Assembly: GCA_016987375.1 (NCBI GenBank)
Contig: PJRA01000216.1
Span: 423,252-475,510, forward strand
From: Brachionus koreanus
Taxonomy: Eukaryota > Rotifera > Eurotatoria > Ploima > Brachionidae
DNA length: 52,259 bases
Reading direction: 5' to 3'
In this document: piece by piece, positions 1 to 12,705 of the stretch
How the letters are laid out: every line of letters starts with the position of its first letter
Numbering within the stretch: position 1 is the stretch's first letter
Notes under the pieces: generated by a model
Database searches by the model: none
What the model was told of the DNA's origin: nothing
The model's input: the letters and a program-made list of their open reading frames with translations, nothing else
Made by a program: the position numbers and the translations under genes

Positions 1-2032
1 GAAATATTCAAATTAAATAATACGTAAATTGAATAAATTTACCTTTTTGGCTAAACTCGTGATTTTTGATAAGCGTCATTAAATTTAACATAAAAAAAAA
101 ATTATGGAATATATGAGAATATTAAGGTGGTTAAAACTCTTTAATTTCTTTAGTCGGTTAAACTGTAAAAAAATGTATCCTAATAGAATGCTCGACATGA
201 AGTGCAAACAAAAGCTGATTAAACATCTGCCTTTTAAATAAAAAAGCTAAACCCCTGCTTCCCAAAACTAAACTCAACTTCTCTAGTTTTACTATATTTT
301 CTATTTTTACAAGAATTCAAGTGGTTAATCTCGCGAATCTTGTCATGCATACGTTGATAAAATTAGAAAAAGGCTTAGACAAGCCATCTTAAATGGATAG
401 AAGCAAAGTATTAATGGATGAATTTAAGTTGTCGCCAAGCAGAGTCGACATCAATTAGAGCCCGTGCATATTATGATTATTTATTTATCTAGACTTGAAA
501 GTATTTTGATTGTCAATAACAAAAGTGTTTACCTATTTTTGTTGGTTGTTTAGCTCAAAGAAACAAAAAACTATTCCTCACTTAACATCCCAAGCAAAAA
601 AATTGGAAAAAGCAATTATTAAATTTCAAAAATCTTATTCTCCTCCTCAAAAATCATAAAAATAAAACTGAATAGTTTTATTATCTACTTAGAGAGTTGA
701 TTTTTTTTAATTAGCTTTATTTTTTTAACTGTTGTTATAGTAATTATAACAAAAAAATAAAAGTCTTTCTGATGAGCAAACAAAAATTTAGAGGAAATTT
801 AGAGCCCATTTTAAAACAAATATCCCAATTAACCATTCAAGTTATCTAGCTTTCTCCAGCTTTCCCATAATAATTATGATAATTGCAATCTATCATAAAA
901 TAAAATGATAAAAATGTCTTGCGCAAAATTTAAAATAAAAGAACACCAAGTTAAGCGAAAATAAAACCTTTAGTAGTTTTCGTTTGCTTGCTTTCTTTCC
1001 ATAAATTATTTCTCCAAACTTTTCTTATTGCGATGATTATTTTAGGTTATTATCGCTCCATTGCCTCAACAAAGTATATGCTATATTCAACTAATTATTA
1101 TAATTTGAATTCAATTTCGACTCATTTTGCCGACGCTTTCTAATCTAACAGCAGCGCCTTTTGTTCAAAAATAGCTTAGAATTTCATTAAGAAAAATTCT
1201 CAAAACCGGATTTTGAGGTTCTGGAATATGTATTCATTGATTAAATTCCAATTATAAAAAATATGCCAATAAAAATTTACATTTAATTTGAATTCGTTTT
1301 TTATGTGTTTTATTTTCTCTTATCTAACAAACAGTAAATAATTTTATATATATTTTTTTTTTTGAATAAAATAGATCATAAAAATAACCATAAAACTTGC
1401 TGATTAAATAGTTTGTTAAACTATGAAAATTTTTTGTTGCTAGTAAATTAATTGAAAAATTTCGAGTCAAAGTTAATATTTTTAAGTATTAAAAAAATTT
1501 AGTGATTATTTTCAGACATTTTTTGACAAGCCAACACACTGATGTTCGAGCAGCAACTAGTTAACGCTTTAGGAACTTTAAATCTGAGTTTAATTTTTGC
1601 ATTTAGCCTAAAACCAACAAATTAAAATTAGGGATGAATTGTTTTTAATTTAAATAAAACAGATTTGGTCTTGTTGCTGGCTCGAAAAAAGCTCTAAGCT
1701 CTGCTTATGTCTTAAAACAATTCAAAAAACTCAAATCAATAATTTTCAAAATTTACTTTCTTTTAAACGGAATCAATTAAATTCCATGAACAAACTGCTT
1801 TTAGCAAACAAAAAAGAATTAGTTGAGGAATTACTATCCTTTCTTTGAAAAAAAAATTAATTTGCTTTTCAGAAAAATTCAATTCAACTTTAATTTGGCC
1901 TGAAAATATAAATAAAAGAGTTTTCTCTTCATTTTATTAAAATTTAAATGTGATCTTTAAACTAGTTAGAAAAAGAGAGAGAGAAAAATAAGCCACTAGT
2001 ACATTAAAAATTTATCGAAAGTCTTATCTTGT

Positions 2033-2047
2033 TATATATATATATAT
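2033..2047. repeat. (TA)n microsatellite
   Basis: Uninterrupted TA dinucleotide run of about seven units inside intergenic sequence. Confidence 0.9.
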
Positions 2048-2817
2048 TTCCTGTTCATGAGCAAGTATTTACTCTATACAAACATAAAAAATTCCGATCA
2101 CTTTTTAAAACATAATGATTTATAAATTAATCATTTTAAAATGAAGTACTATTTTTATCGAAATCAGAATTTTCTATCTCTTAAAATTAAATGTTAATCT
2201 TTTTTTAAATATCTAAGCTAATCATCATTTGATTATTATTTGCACGAGTTAAATAGGGTTATGTGGCTCCCAATGAATTAGAGTCATGTCAAAATATTCT
2301 TCAGCCATTTTATTATCACTTGTTCAAAATGAAAGAAAAATAATCACAATCTCTCTTGTCAATTGTTACTCACTCACAAATTTTTTACTGAAATTTTATT
2401 CTTAATTAAAAAAAAATCAATTAAACAACGATTTATTTTTATCTAGATTGCTGATTTGTTTGTCTCAAAATTTTCTGTTTTGAAAACAAAACTAATTTTC
2501 TGTTCTCAATAAAAAAAAATTATAAAAATTCTAAATAATTATAAAAATAGCATATTTGTTAATAATTCAATTGTGAAAAGGAAGGAAAAGCTATTAACAA
2601 TAAAAAACAAGACACCTTTGCTAGATTGATTCGGAAACTGTATTTGAAACTGATTTTTTTAAGGGTTATTATATTCTATTAAGAGCTTGTCTATTTAACA
2701 CAAGCTATAAAAAAATGAATACATCTTTTTTTATTTTGATGCATTTCTTAGCAATTCTCAATTAATAATTTTTCTGATTGATTGTAGACTTTTTAAACAT
2801 AACATAAAAAAATGTGC

Positions 2818-2847
2818 TCCCTCTCTCTTTCTCTCTCTCTCTCTCTC
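2818..2847. repeat. (CT)n microsatellite
   Basis: Pyrimidine tract of CT repeats, about 30 bp, interrupted once by TT. It is unusual locally because the surrounding DNA is almost only A and T. Confidence 0.9.
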
Positions 2848-3821
2848 GAAAAATCTGCAAGATTTTAATTAAAACAAGAAAATTAAATATTACATAACCC
2901 AAATGAATATATTAAATTGGCCTCTTTATTTCCTCTTACCTCAAATATTGAAAAAAGAACCACAAACTTTAAACAAAATTCTGGCTCTCTAACTTCTTCA
3001 TATTGCAAATGCATATTATTTAATAAATTTGCTTATTTAGCTCATTAATTTGAAGCCTTTCGATATTTAATTAAAAAACTTGTACCTTAAATACACGCCA
3101 ATGTTTTATACGATCATGTTTGTTTATGGATTTAGCAAGCTTTTGAACCCACATATCTAATGCGCTCCACATTGATACTTTATTCCACACGTTTTGCTTT
3201 ATCCAAACTAGTTAAATAATTTGTTTTGCTTAGAGTAGTTTGTTAAATTTTAGATAAACTTTAATTTCGTCTAAGTAATTTGCTTTCAGGCAGACTTATT
3301 TTTTGCTAAAGAATTCCTAAATCAACATTGTTAAGTTTATGTTTTGCAAAAATAAAATCTCAATGCTTGAAAAACAAATTTTGAGGATTTCGATCACATA
3401 AAATGTAGAACTAGTATCAAATATATTCAAAATGGCCTATCCAACTCTTTACGTGGAAAAAAAATTCAAAATGTTTTATTTAAGAAATTAAAGATATTTG
3501 ATAAAAGTGATAGTTTGCAATTAGTGTTCAATTGAAGGCTAATAAAAATCGATTGCAATTTTTCTTGTTTTTCAACTTGGCAAATTGGCTTCAACAATAT
3601 CGATTATTATTTAAATTTTTTTTTTCAATTATTAATAATTTGTCATATCCAAAATTTGAAACTCATGAACGAATCTGCTCAAAAACTAGAATATGCTAAT
3701 TCGCTATTATATGACAAAATTTCCCAATTTGTGTAATTACTATTGACTTTGCGGTTTAATAATCTTAGATCCTAATTTATAATTAAATGTTAGACAAACT
3801 TTAATAGACTTAAACTCTAAA

Positions 3822-3839
3822 GTGCTGTTCGAACAGCAC
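3822..3839. repeat. 18-bp perfect palindrome
   Basis: GTGCTGTTCGAACAGCAC reads the same on both strands. It is GC-richer than its surroundings. It could be a dimeric protein-binding site, a small hairpin or chance. Confidence 0.85.
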
Positions 3840-6196
3840 ATTAGGCAGCTTCAACATTTTACTAGTGAAGTTTGTCAAAAATTATTTGAAAAATTTAAAA
3901 AAACTAGAAAAAAATAATTTGCATATTCCAACAAAATCCGGAATTTGCTGCTCGTTGTTCGCTCTCTCATAATTTAGCTTTGTCTAAGTTAAAGCCTAAA
4001 AGCTACATCAAAATAAAAAAAAATGAATAAATTTGAATCTCTAATAAATCATCCTGAACAAAATTGGCCAAATTATTGAAAAAATTTCCATTAAATAAAG
4101 CGATAAGATTATCGATTCAATTAAATAAATCACAATAAGCGCAGTTTTTCAATTCATATTTAATTTTTTGTCTATGAGAGGAAACATGAATGGAGAAAAT
4201 TTCTAAAAATTAATATTCAAACCATATATAAAATCTCTTTGACTTATAGTAGTTTAGTATTTTGGCTAACATTAAATTTAACTAAAATAAGCTTAGACAT
4301 CTTAGTTTAGCCCACGTCTAATTTTTTTAAAATCTAAATTGGCATAAGTTAAATCCTACACACCAATTTAAATATTCCAGTCATTATGTTACACTTAATC
4401 AAAACCTTAAAAATCTAAAACCATCTATAAGAAATATTTTTTATTAACAAATTTTTTAGATTGAGGTTAATCAAAAATTTCAATTTTAAATATTAAAAAA
4501 AAATATCCCATTAATTTATTTATCTTAATAACTTAAATTTAAAAAGTAAATAGCATAATCAAAATTTTTTTCGGTTTAGTTGTCTCGAAAATCGGTTTAT
4601 CTGGAAACAAAGCTATAAATAGACTTTTATTTTTAGAAACATGTAGTTCCTTAGGCATTATTGAGAGCTTTTCTTAATGGATATACTTAGTACTTTATAT
4701 ATTACTTCAAAATCTTAATTTATCAAATAAACTCTATATTTTTAGCACATGAGTTTTTTATTACCTATCAAAAAGCAATAATAAATTACATTTTTTTTTA
4801 ATTTGTAGTAAAAAGCCCCTTATCTGGCGATTATAAAAAGCTAATGAGTTTTTCTTGAAAATCTATCAAAAAATTATGCTCCGAGTTATTTAAATAGTTT
4901 GAGATTTTGATGTTTTTCAGATCCAATATGTCATTTAATTTGGATAAAATATTTAAAAATATTCTTGTAAAGAAAACAGCTTTTATTGAATTCTATTGAA
5001 AAAGAATAATTTATGTTTAAGTTCAGTAAGAAGAACTTTATCACTCTTACAGTTGTAGTTGTAAATATTTATAATTTTTTTTTCAGACATTAAATAATAG
5101 CATTTTCTAGCTTTTTAGAGCTCATTTCTGAACAAAGAATCAAAATTAAAGATATCTGAAGAAAAAAAATTAAAAAATTCCTGAAATTTTCTTACAAAAT
5201 CTTCAACTTTAATTATAAACTCAAATAGTAATAAAAACTTTTTTTTTAATTATACGGATTAAAAGGAAGCTAAAGACCTTTCCAAAATAACCGAGATCTT
5301 TCCTAAACTTAAAATAAATAAATTTTGACTCATAAAAATCTTTTTTAATTAGAAAATTTTTATAATTCAAAAAAAAAAAATACAGCAATAATTTGACAGA
5401 AGTATTTTACTAAAAATGATGCAATTAAATAAAATAAACAAAGCAACAAGTCGATCAAACCAGGTTAGAGTCAATTTAATAAAAGAAATCAATGATAAAA
5501 TTTATCGCAAATTAATCACAAATAGATAATATTTTTATAAGTTTCTTTTCTTTTTTGCTAAAATATCTTTGACATCTCTTTGACTATTGAGGAACAATTT
5601 AATCCATCTAATTTATTAAACAGAAATATTAATTTATGTTATTTTGTGTTTAATTCTGTAAGCTTTAGAGTATGCCACATATTTTTTGTCTATTAAAAGA
5701 CTACTTTTTGAGTTGATGTGATAAGGTTTGGATGTTTTTGTTTTTTTAAAAATTTAAAAATTAAATTAAAGTTTTGTTTCTAAATAATAAAAAAAAAATT
5801 AGAATCATATTTAGAAAAAACAAAGTCTTATAAATATGTGAATTTAAATATTCATATCCGAACTTTTTTTTTTTAAAAAACCGTTAAATCCCAATTTAGC
5901 CAATTTTAATGATTTACCTAATTTTACTGAGTTTAAATAGCAAAAGTATTTTCATAAGCGAACTTGAACCTTGGCTTTATAAAAGAAAGATGAAAATTTC
6001 AATTGGAAAATCCTCTTCTATTATGTAAAATTATTCCTAAATTAAAGCTCTCTCCTTGCTAAAATCATGCCGTGTTCAAAATCCATCAAATTCCAGGGAA
6101 TCAAGATTGACAAACAGCTGAACCTTAATAATCTTAATAATAACAATACTTGATATTAAATTTTTGTCTTGAAATGAATTAATTAATCAATTATAA

Positions 6197-7120
6197 CATG
6201 GATTTATTCCTTTACTCGAAAGTCTTGATTTTTTGACACATCAAATATCTCTAGGCAATCAAGTGGATATACTCTATACAGATTTCTCTAAAGCTTTCGA
6301 TAGAGTGAATCACTCAAAACTTTTATTTAAACTTAAAAGACTTGGTAATGACGGAATGCTATTAAAATGAATTGAATCGTTTCTTAGTCATCGTAAACAA
6401 AGAGTTCTACCTGGTAAAACAGAATCCACAACTTTAATGTGACTATTAATGAACCTCAAGGCTCTGTCCTTGGTCCATTGCTTTTCAAAATTTATATTAA
6501 TGATTTGCCCAACAGACTAAAAAAACAAAAGTCTACTTTATGCAGACGATTGCAAGATATTCTGTATTATCGATCGATAAAATCCGAATGAATCATTTAA
6601 GTTACTTCAAGATGATATTGACTCATTAATTAGCTGGTTTAATGAATGGTCTATGCATCTAAATTTTGATAAATGCGAGATAATGAGTTTTAATCGAAAT
6701 CAAGGACTCCAAAATGATTATATTATGAATGATTTAGCCAATGGAAAAGCTCATCTTGTCTCAAGATCTCGGATTCAGAAAAACTTAGGAATCTGGATTC
6801 AAAACGATTTAAAATGACATTCGCAAGTTTGCTTAGAAGCCTCAAAAGGCAACAGAATACTTGGTCAAGTTCTTCATGGTATTAAATTTCGGACACAGAC
6901 CGTCATTAAATTACTTTATACCAGTCTTGTAAGGCCTAACTTAGAGTATGCTATTCCAGTAAAATAATTCTAGAGGCTGCTCAACGAAGAACTACTCGTG
7001 CCATTTCAGGTTTTAAAGATCTAAACAACAACGATAGAATAAAGGCTCTAAATCTGACGAATTTGACCGAAAGGCGAATGAGAGGTGACTTAATTCAAAT
7101 GTTTAAAGTTAAAAGAAATA
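6197..7120 (+). mobile_element. Degenerate non-LTR retrotransposon RT remnant (CR1/jockey-like)
   Basis: Translation in shifting plus frames gives successive reverse-transcriptase blocks. They are HGFIPLLESLDFL, then DILYTDFSKAFDRVNHSKLL with the first catalytic Asp, then a degraded GS(V)LGPLLFKIYINDLP block, then LYADDCKIF with the catalytic Asp pair. The end matches the LINE C-terminal signature: LEAAQRRTTRAISGF followed by LNLTNLTERRMRGDLIQMFK. At least two stops and several frameshifts break it. The endonuclease and 5' half are absent. It is a dead 5'-truncated LINE copy, distinct in sequence from the LINE-A copies further on. Confidence 0.8.
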
Positions 7121-7434
7121 TTGACCACGTCAAATGGTAATCACTCAATTTTTCAAGCAGATGAAGATGCCATCCATACAAAATCAAAAGAGAAATAATC
7201 AAAAATTGTGCCCAACGATACCACTTCTTCACAAACCATGTAGCTGAAATAAGTTTGGAGTTGATGCAGTGGAAGCTTAATCTTGCGATATTTTTAAAGC
7301 AAAGAAAACTTTCATAATATTTTTTGCACATAATCTGATAGTATAGTGGCCACTATACTATACTACTAATAATCAAGTTGATGAAATTAGGCTAAATATT
7401 AATAAAATTCTATGCGATAAAAATGGGGTCTCAG

Positions 7435-7810
7435 TAAAACTACACTTGGTACAATCTATAAATCTCTTATTGGTTCCATTATTGATTATTTATTTCTTTG
7501 TTTAAATACATTTGGGGACACAAATATAAAAAAAACTTTAAGTCATACAAAACTCAGCAGCCCGTAGTATTATTATACTCAAGTACGATACCAGATCAGA
7601 AACTCTTTTTCACCATGCGCTCCAAGAACTAAAGTTATATAAGGTCGATAATGGAGGTTTGTAAAATCAGGTAAGTGAATACAAACACAATTTTGAGTCA
7701 AGATATATCAACGGTGGTTTTTATCCTACTATTGACGAACTCTTTCCACTAATTCAAAACAGTTACAGTTGTGAAACCTTTATCTTATTTAAAAATATCT
7801 GTATAATCGA
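7435..7810 (+). mobile_element. LINE-A C-terminal fragment
   Basis: Plus-strand remnant encoding IYKSLIGSIIDYLFLCLNTF and, after frameshifts, a degraded NSA-VRSI-LKYDT block. The same block is better preserved in the copies near 37.0, 38.0 and 50.4 kb. It corresponds to the thumb/C-terminal region of the reverse transcriptase. Too broken to be expressed. Confidence 0.65.
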
Positions 7811-7899
7811 TGCTAAGCTTTTGACCATGATTAAAAACTAGTATCATATGCTTATATTTGTTCTTTAATATTAGTTTAATGTTGGCATTATTATTTTAT

Positions 7900-8045
7900 T
7901 AAACAGAAATTCTAAAAAAATCAGTCATAAGCTTAGATTAAATTATGGAGGAAAAAATCTTACCCACGAAGCAAATCCGAAACTTCTAGGCATAACTCTT
8001 GATCATGATTTAACACTGAAAGCACCAAAGGAGTCATTTTGACTA
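7900..8045 (+). mobile_element. Short LINE RT thumb fragment
   Basis: Plus frame reads RNSKKISHKLRLNYGGKNL then PKLLGITLDHDLTLKAPK. The block L-x-Y-x-G followed by PKLLGITLD is typical of the region just after the RT palm in jockey/CR1-like LINEs. Only about 45 codons remain between unrelated sequences. Confidence 0.55.
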
Positions 8046-8189
8046 TTTTGAAAATTTCTAAATTCTCGTATCTTTTGAAAAAATTTTTCAAATCTATATA
8101 TCTTTTTTGATTTATGTAGATTTTAAAATTTTCTTTAAAAAATGATATTACTCTATAAAATTAGTTAGTTATTTAGGAGTTCTTGCTGC

Positions 8190-9670
8190 GACATTCTAAA
8201 AAGAATATCTGAGCCCATTACTGCTTGGCAGTATGGAGCTGAAGTAGCAATATCCATTGAATTTGTCCAACGCAACCTTGAAAGCTTCCATGGATTTGGA
8301 TTTGATAACACTATCAGGCAATCTATTCCATTGAGGGACCACTCTATTTTAATAAGAAAACATACCGGGCAGTCACCGCACTTGCAAATAATTTCTTAGT
8401 TTTGCAGGAAAACTTTCCCTGTGTATCTTCATACTAATGCCTCTTAAAATTGCCTTTTTCTCTTCTGATACGGTTAACGGAACTTTGGATAGCTGAGCAT
8501 TTGTTAGCCTCATCTTCAATAATCTCATTTCATAGTCCATGGCTTTCAAAGCCAAAGGTATTTTTGTGGCCTGTTCCTGGACTTTTTCCAATGCATTTAC
8601 ATCCATCTTTTTACTTGGACCCCACACTTGCACTGCAAACTCTAGATGAGATCTTACTATAGATGTATATAATTTTGCCCATAGGCTCTTATCTCTACTA
8701 TCGAACCTTCGCTTTAGCATTCCTAGGATCTTATTAGCTTTTGTACATGCACTCTGTACTTGCGCAGTCCACTTTAAATCAGAGGATACCATCACTCCTA
8801 AATCCCTCTCGCAGCTAGTGACCTCTAGTAATACGCTCTCTTTCTCTTCTTTGGTATGAGTTATACACTTATGCCTCTCGTTCAATCTTCCAAAATGCAT
8901 AACTTTACACTTTTTGGAACACAAACCCATACCCAAAACTTTTATCCATTCATATAAATTGCATCTAGATCTTTCTGTAACTTCAATTTTTCATAAACTT
9001 GATTTACAATAGCTAAATATTTTGAATCATCAGCATAAATCTGCATCTCATTTGAAACAGAATTTGGAAGGTCATTTAAGTATAGAATGAATAATATTGG
9101 TCCGAGCACAGACCATTGAGGAACTCCGCTTAAAACCGCAGACCATTCATATACAGCGTTTCCGAGGACTGAACGCTGATTTCGATTACATAAGAAATCT
9201 TCAAACCATTTTATCATTTGTTTACCTAGACCATATGCTCCGAGCTTATGCAGAAGGCGTTTATGTGTTACTGTATCAAGTACCTTAGAGAAATCAAGAA
9301 GTATTTCGTCAACACTGTTACCCTTTGCTGTCTCACTCGTTATGATGTCCAGTGTTTCGAGAAGATTGGTTACACATCCTTTTTTAGCAACAAAACCATG
9401 CTGACTCCCAACGATGAGACTATTTTTCTGAAGAAAAAACATAAGCTGATCCCTGTTTATACTCTCTAATACTTTGCATACCACTGATGTGAGGGATACT
9501 GGTCTATAATATCCAGGTTCCATTCGACTTACTTTTTTTAAAATTGGTGCTATATTAGCTTTTTTCCAATCAATTGCTACTTTTCCTAGTTCTACTGATC
9601 TTTTAAAAATTTTATATATCGGCTTGGACACTGCTTTGGCACAGTTCTTTAATATGAAAGAAGATCGTGT
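8190..9670 (-). pseudogene. LINE ORF2, reverse transcriptase and C-terminal part (broken)
   Basis: Minus-strand reading starts near AKAVSKPIYKIFKRSVELGK and DWKKANIAPILKK. It continues through YYRPVSLTSVVCKVLE, QHGFVAKKGCVTNLLETLD, DFSKVLDTVTHKRLL (usual DFSKAFDTV), GVPQWSVLGPILFILYLNDLP (usual GVPQGSVLGP) and YADDSKYLAI. A frameshift near 8940 moves the reading to KCKVMHFGRLNERH, LGVMVSSDLKW, LYTSIVRSHLEFAVQVWGP and LEKVQEQATKIP. A second break near 8370 leads to NRVVPQWNRLPDSVIKSKS, the usual CR1 C-terminus. The G-to-W change in the fourth RT motif and the frameshifts show it is not functional. 5'-truncated at the nested insertion. Confidence 0.8.
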
Positions 9671-11011
9671 CTTAACAACTGAAAGAGAGTAAGGACAGAG
9701 ATGGGTTGAGCACTTTAAAGAGGTTCTAAATAGACCAGAACCCAAAGAGCATTTACAACCAGAACCAGCTAGCACTGATCTCGATATTGACACTGAAGTT
9801 CCAAGCCACAAAGAAATAGAAACGGTATTACACGATCTCTTCAGCAGAATATGGCGACAAGAAATTATACCAGAGGACTGGTCAAAAGGACTGATTGTCA
9901 AACTTCCAAAGAAAGGCAACAAAATGATCTGTGATAATTGGAGAGGAATAACACTGCTACCAATAGCAAGCAAAGCGTTCTGCAGCATAATTCTGGAAAG
10001 AATCAGAAACTCTTTGGATGCTACACTCAGAGAAGAACAAGCAGGATTTAGACGAGGGAGAGGATGCATAGACCAGATATTTGCACTTAGGAACATCATA
10101 GAGCAAAGTATCGAATGGAACAGCCCCTTGTATCTTAACTTCATTGACTTCAAAAAAGCCTTTGACAGCATACACAGAGAAACCCTGTGGGCCATACTAA
10201 GATCATATGGCTTACCACAGAAAATAGTTAATTTGATAAAACTCTTCTACGAGAAATTCGAGTGTAGTGTGATTCTGGAAAAAGGGTATTCTGAGAGCTT
10301 CAAAGTTTGTACAGGAGTCAGGCAAGGGTGCGTTCTCTCTCCAACACTATTTCTAATAGTAATTGATTATGTAATGAAGAAAACAACTGTCAGTGCCAGG
10401 GGTATACAATGGGGGTTAACAACCAAGCTTGAAGACTTAGACTTTGCGGATGATTTGGTGTTAATATCTAGTACAAAAGAACATATGCATATGAAAACAC
10501 AAGATTTGGCGAACAACGCTAAACCAACTGGACTCGAAATAAATGTGGCCAAAACAAAAGTAATGTGCATAAACACTAAATTGGACACCCCGATCACCAT
10601 TGATGATTCACAAGTCGAGTGTGTAAACGAATTTACATACTTAGGAAGCACCATTAGTACAGCAATGGGAGCACAAAGAGACATTAAGAAAAGACTTGCT
10701 AAAGCAAAGATTACCTTTACTAGACTCCGACCAGCTTGGAAATCAACCAGCTATAGCAAGGAAACAAAACTCAAACTGTACAACTCTGTAGTAAAAGCAA
10801 CACTGATGTACGGAAGTGAATGTTGGGGAATGTGTGAACCTGACAAAAGAAGTCTGAACACCTTCCATACTGGAAGCCTGCGAAGGATTCTGGGGATACA
10901 CTGGCCTGAGATACTGTCAAATGCAGAACTATACAAAAGAACAAATTCTGAGCCATTGAGTCAATGCATTAAGAACAAAAGATTGCGATGGCTTAATGGG
11001 ACATGTGCTTG
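9655..11011 (+). mobile_element. RTE-like LINE fragment nested in the CR1-like LINE
   Basis: The long frame 9924-11012 plus upstream codons give an RTE-type polymerase. Upstream reads LTTERE, an in-frame TAA, then RWVEHFKEVLNRPEP. An internal deletion follows between KEIETV and LHDLFSRIWRQE. Then come IPEDWSKGLIVKLPKKGN, NWRGITLLPIASKAFC, EEQAGFRRGRGCIDQI, FIDFKKAFDSIHRETLW (first catalytic Asp), GVRQGCVLSPTLF, and FADDLVLISS with the catalytic pair at 10443-10454. The C-terminal WG and LRRILGIHW block is typical of this group. It ends RLRWL, then a one-base shift into GHVL. The endonuclease is missing. The reading frame is open for 362 codons, so decay is recent, but the deletion and truncation make it inactive. 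Confidence 0.8.
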
Positions 11012-11880
11012 ACATTGTTGCTCATATTCATTTAGAAAGGAATCATAACTTTCATTTACATCTTGGCTATCTACTTTTTATTTAACTCAATCCAATTTTT
11101 ACTCATTGTTATTTCTTCAAATTTAGCCTTTCTAAACAATCTCCTTTTAGTTGCATCTTTAATACATTCTTTATTTATTACAAAATTCCATTGCAAAACC
11201 GCATATGCTTTAATAGCGTCTCCAATTGGCGGTAAAGGTCGCACTTGCAGTACTCTCTATGGATCACTTGTTATTAGCAAGTCTAATATGCTTGATTTAT
11301 CATTACTTCCATGAAAGAACGTTGGGAAATCAATACACTGTGTCAAATACTCTTCCTCTAAAGTATCAATAAAACTTGATTCAATTTCTTCATTGGCGAA
11401 ACCTCCGTCGTGAGTCCAAACAATGTCTGGAAAATTAAAATCACTACACACCATTATGTAAATTTCACTTCAAATGAGCATATGTTGTTTCTTACATAAA
11501 TACAAACTCCACCACCTCGTTTTAACCTGTCTTTACGGTAAAGAGAATAACCATTAATGTTCGGCATCGAGCAATCTGAAAACCAAGTCTCAGATACACA
11601 TACTAAATGAGGTTTACCAATTTTATCTATAAGGGCAATAAGCTCTGTGAGTTTATTATTTAGTGATGTTGCATTTGTATAAATACAATTTAAATAATTT
11701 TCTTTAGAAAAACATCCGTAACTATTAAAAAATTTACTTAATGAAGTTGATTTTTTTATTCCATTTATCATATTCAAATTGTTTAGACATCTATTATCAA
11801 CTTCCTCATAATTTTTGGACTTATCACATTGGTTATTGTGCAGTTTTTTTTGCAAATTTATTGACTTTTCGCAACTCATT
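11011..11880 (-). pseudogene. LINE ORF2, apurinic-type endonuclease part (broken)
   Basis: Minus-strand frame 11879-11454 encodes YTNATSLNNKLTELIALID, then PHLVCVSETWFSDC (catalytic Glu of the E-T motif), GYSLYRKDRLKRGGGVCIYV. The following frame (11454-11257) has CSDFNFPDIVW (GDFN-like catalytic block, Gly replaced by Ser) and SSILDLLITSDP. After further stops the chain continues LPPIGDAIKAYA and finally DVNESYDSFLNEYEQQCQ, the endonuclease-RT connector, right up to the RTE junction. A stop/frameshift near 11454 separates the two halves. It belongs to the same element as the RT part at 8.2-9.67 kb. Confidence 0.75.
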
Positions 11881-12705
11881 TCCTCGGATAATCCACCTGC
11901 AAGACCTCCCTTCAGTTATTTTTTCAGCTTCTCTATTTAGCTCATCCCTCTTTTCTTGAAGCTGTTTATCGAGCTTTCTTTCGCATTCTGTGCGATCTGG
12001 ACAGATATAAACTTGCGCATATCCTTCAATATTTTTTAGTTTCTTTGACTCAGCTAGAACTTTATATCTATTACACTTATTTTTCAGTCAGATAAGAATT
12101 GGCGCAATCCAGTCTGCCTTATTTTGTCTGAATCTTCTGATGTGATCAATGTGATTTTTGCTCACCCCGATTTTTTCGAAAATGCTCTCAACTTTACTTT
12201 AGTCTGGACATCATTATCTGTTTCACATTTAAGACCAAATATAATTACATTATTCTTTTTTTTTTTCTCTGGTTATGTTTTCTGCCAAAATAGAGTTCGT
12301 TATATCAACCTGTTGCAGTGGTAATGGTTGAGTGTGTCTTTTATCGACTACATCTGGTTGTTGGGAGATAATTGATGACCATGATAAGTGTGAATCTACG
12401 TTTGATCGAACTCTTTCTGTTCCATCTTCAACTTTTTTGTTCTGTTCATCAAATTTTGCATTCAAGTCAACTTTCTTCATTAACTTGCCATTTGCACATA
12501 CTAATTTTTTATTTTGCTTAATCAACTCATTTATTTGGTTTGGCGATACATTTTCAAATTCGTTGTCAGTTTCAGAGTCCTCTTCCTAGTCTCTACGCGT
12601 TCTCTTTACTGAGGTAATGCTGCTATTTCTTCTCCTGATCATAGGAGATTTTTTCTCAATACTTACTTGAGAAGAGTTTGGCGGTAGCATCTCAGAATAT
12701 TCCAT
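11860..12705 (-). pseudogene. LINE ORF1 (nucleic-acid-binding protein), broken
   Basis: Starts at ATG 12705 on the minus strand: MEYSEMLPPNSSQVSIEKK and a basic stretch RRRNSSITSVKRTRRD. An in-frame TAG follows at 12588-12586. Next is ELIKQNKKLVCANGKLMKKV, a hydrophilic, coiled-coil-like segment. An A-run near 12265 shifts the frame to KKKRNNVIIFGL, which resembles the RRM-like start of LINE ORF1 proteins. The tail reads YAQVYICPDRTECERKLDKQ and KRDELNREAEKI, close to the I-PDLT-ER block at the C-terminus of such proteins. It lies directly upstream of the endonuclease frame on the same strand. Confidence 0.65.

Larger units (their letters stand above)
1..6190. other. AT-rich intergenic region, no gene seen
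   Basis: About 6.2 kb of very AT-rich sequence with frequent stops in all frames. I found no open frame of useful length, no tRNA-like arm and no transposon protein remnant. It holds only short simple repeats and one palindrome, listed separately. A promoter or enhancer role cannot be judged from sequence alone. Confidence 0.6.

Noticed and set aside
7095..7331. 78-codon minus frame
   Set aside because: Largely antisense to the LINE C-terminus and its flank on the plus strand. No motif of its own.
9690..10195. N-terminal half of the 417-codon minus frame
   Set aside because: Antisense of the RTE polymerase. Only the part left of about 9670 is real LINE sequence on that strand.
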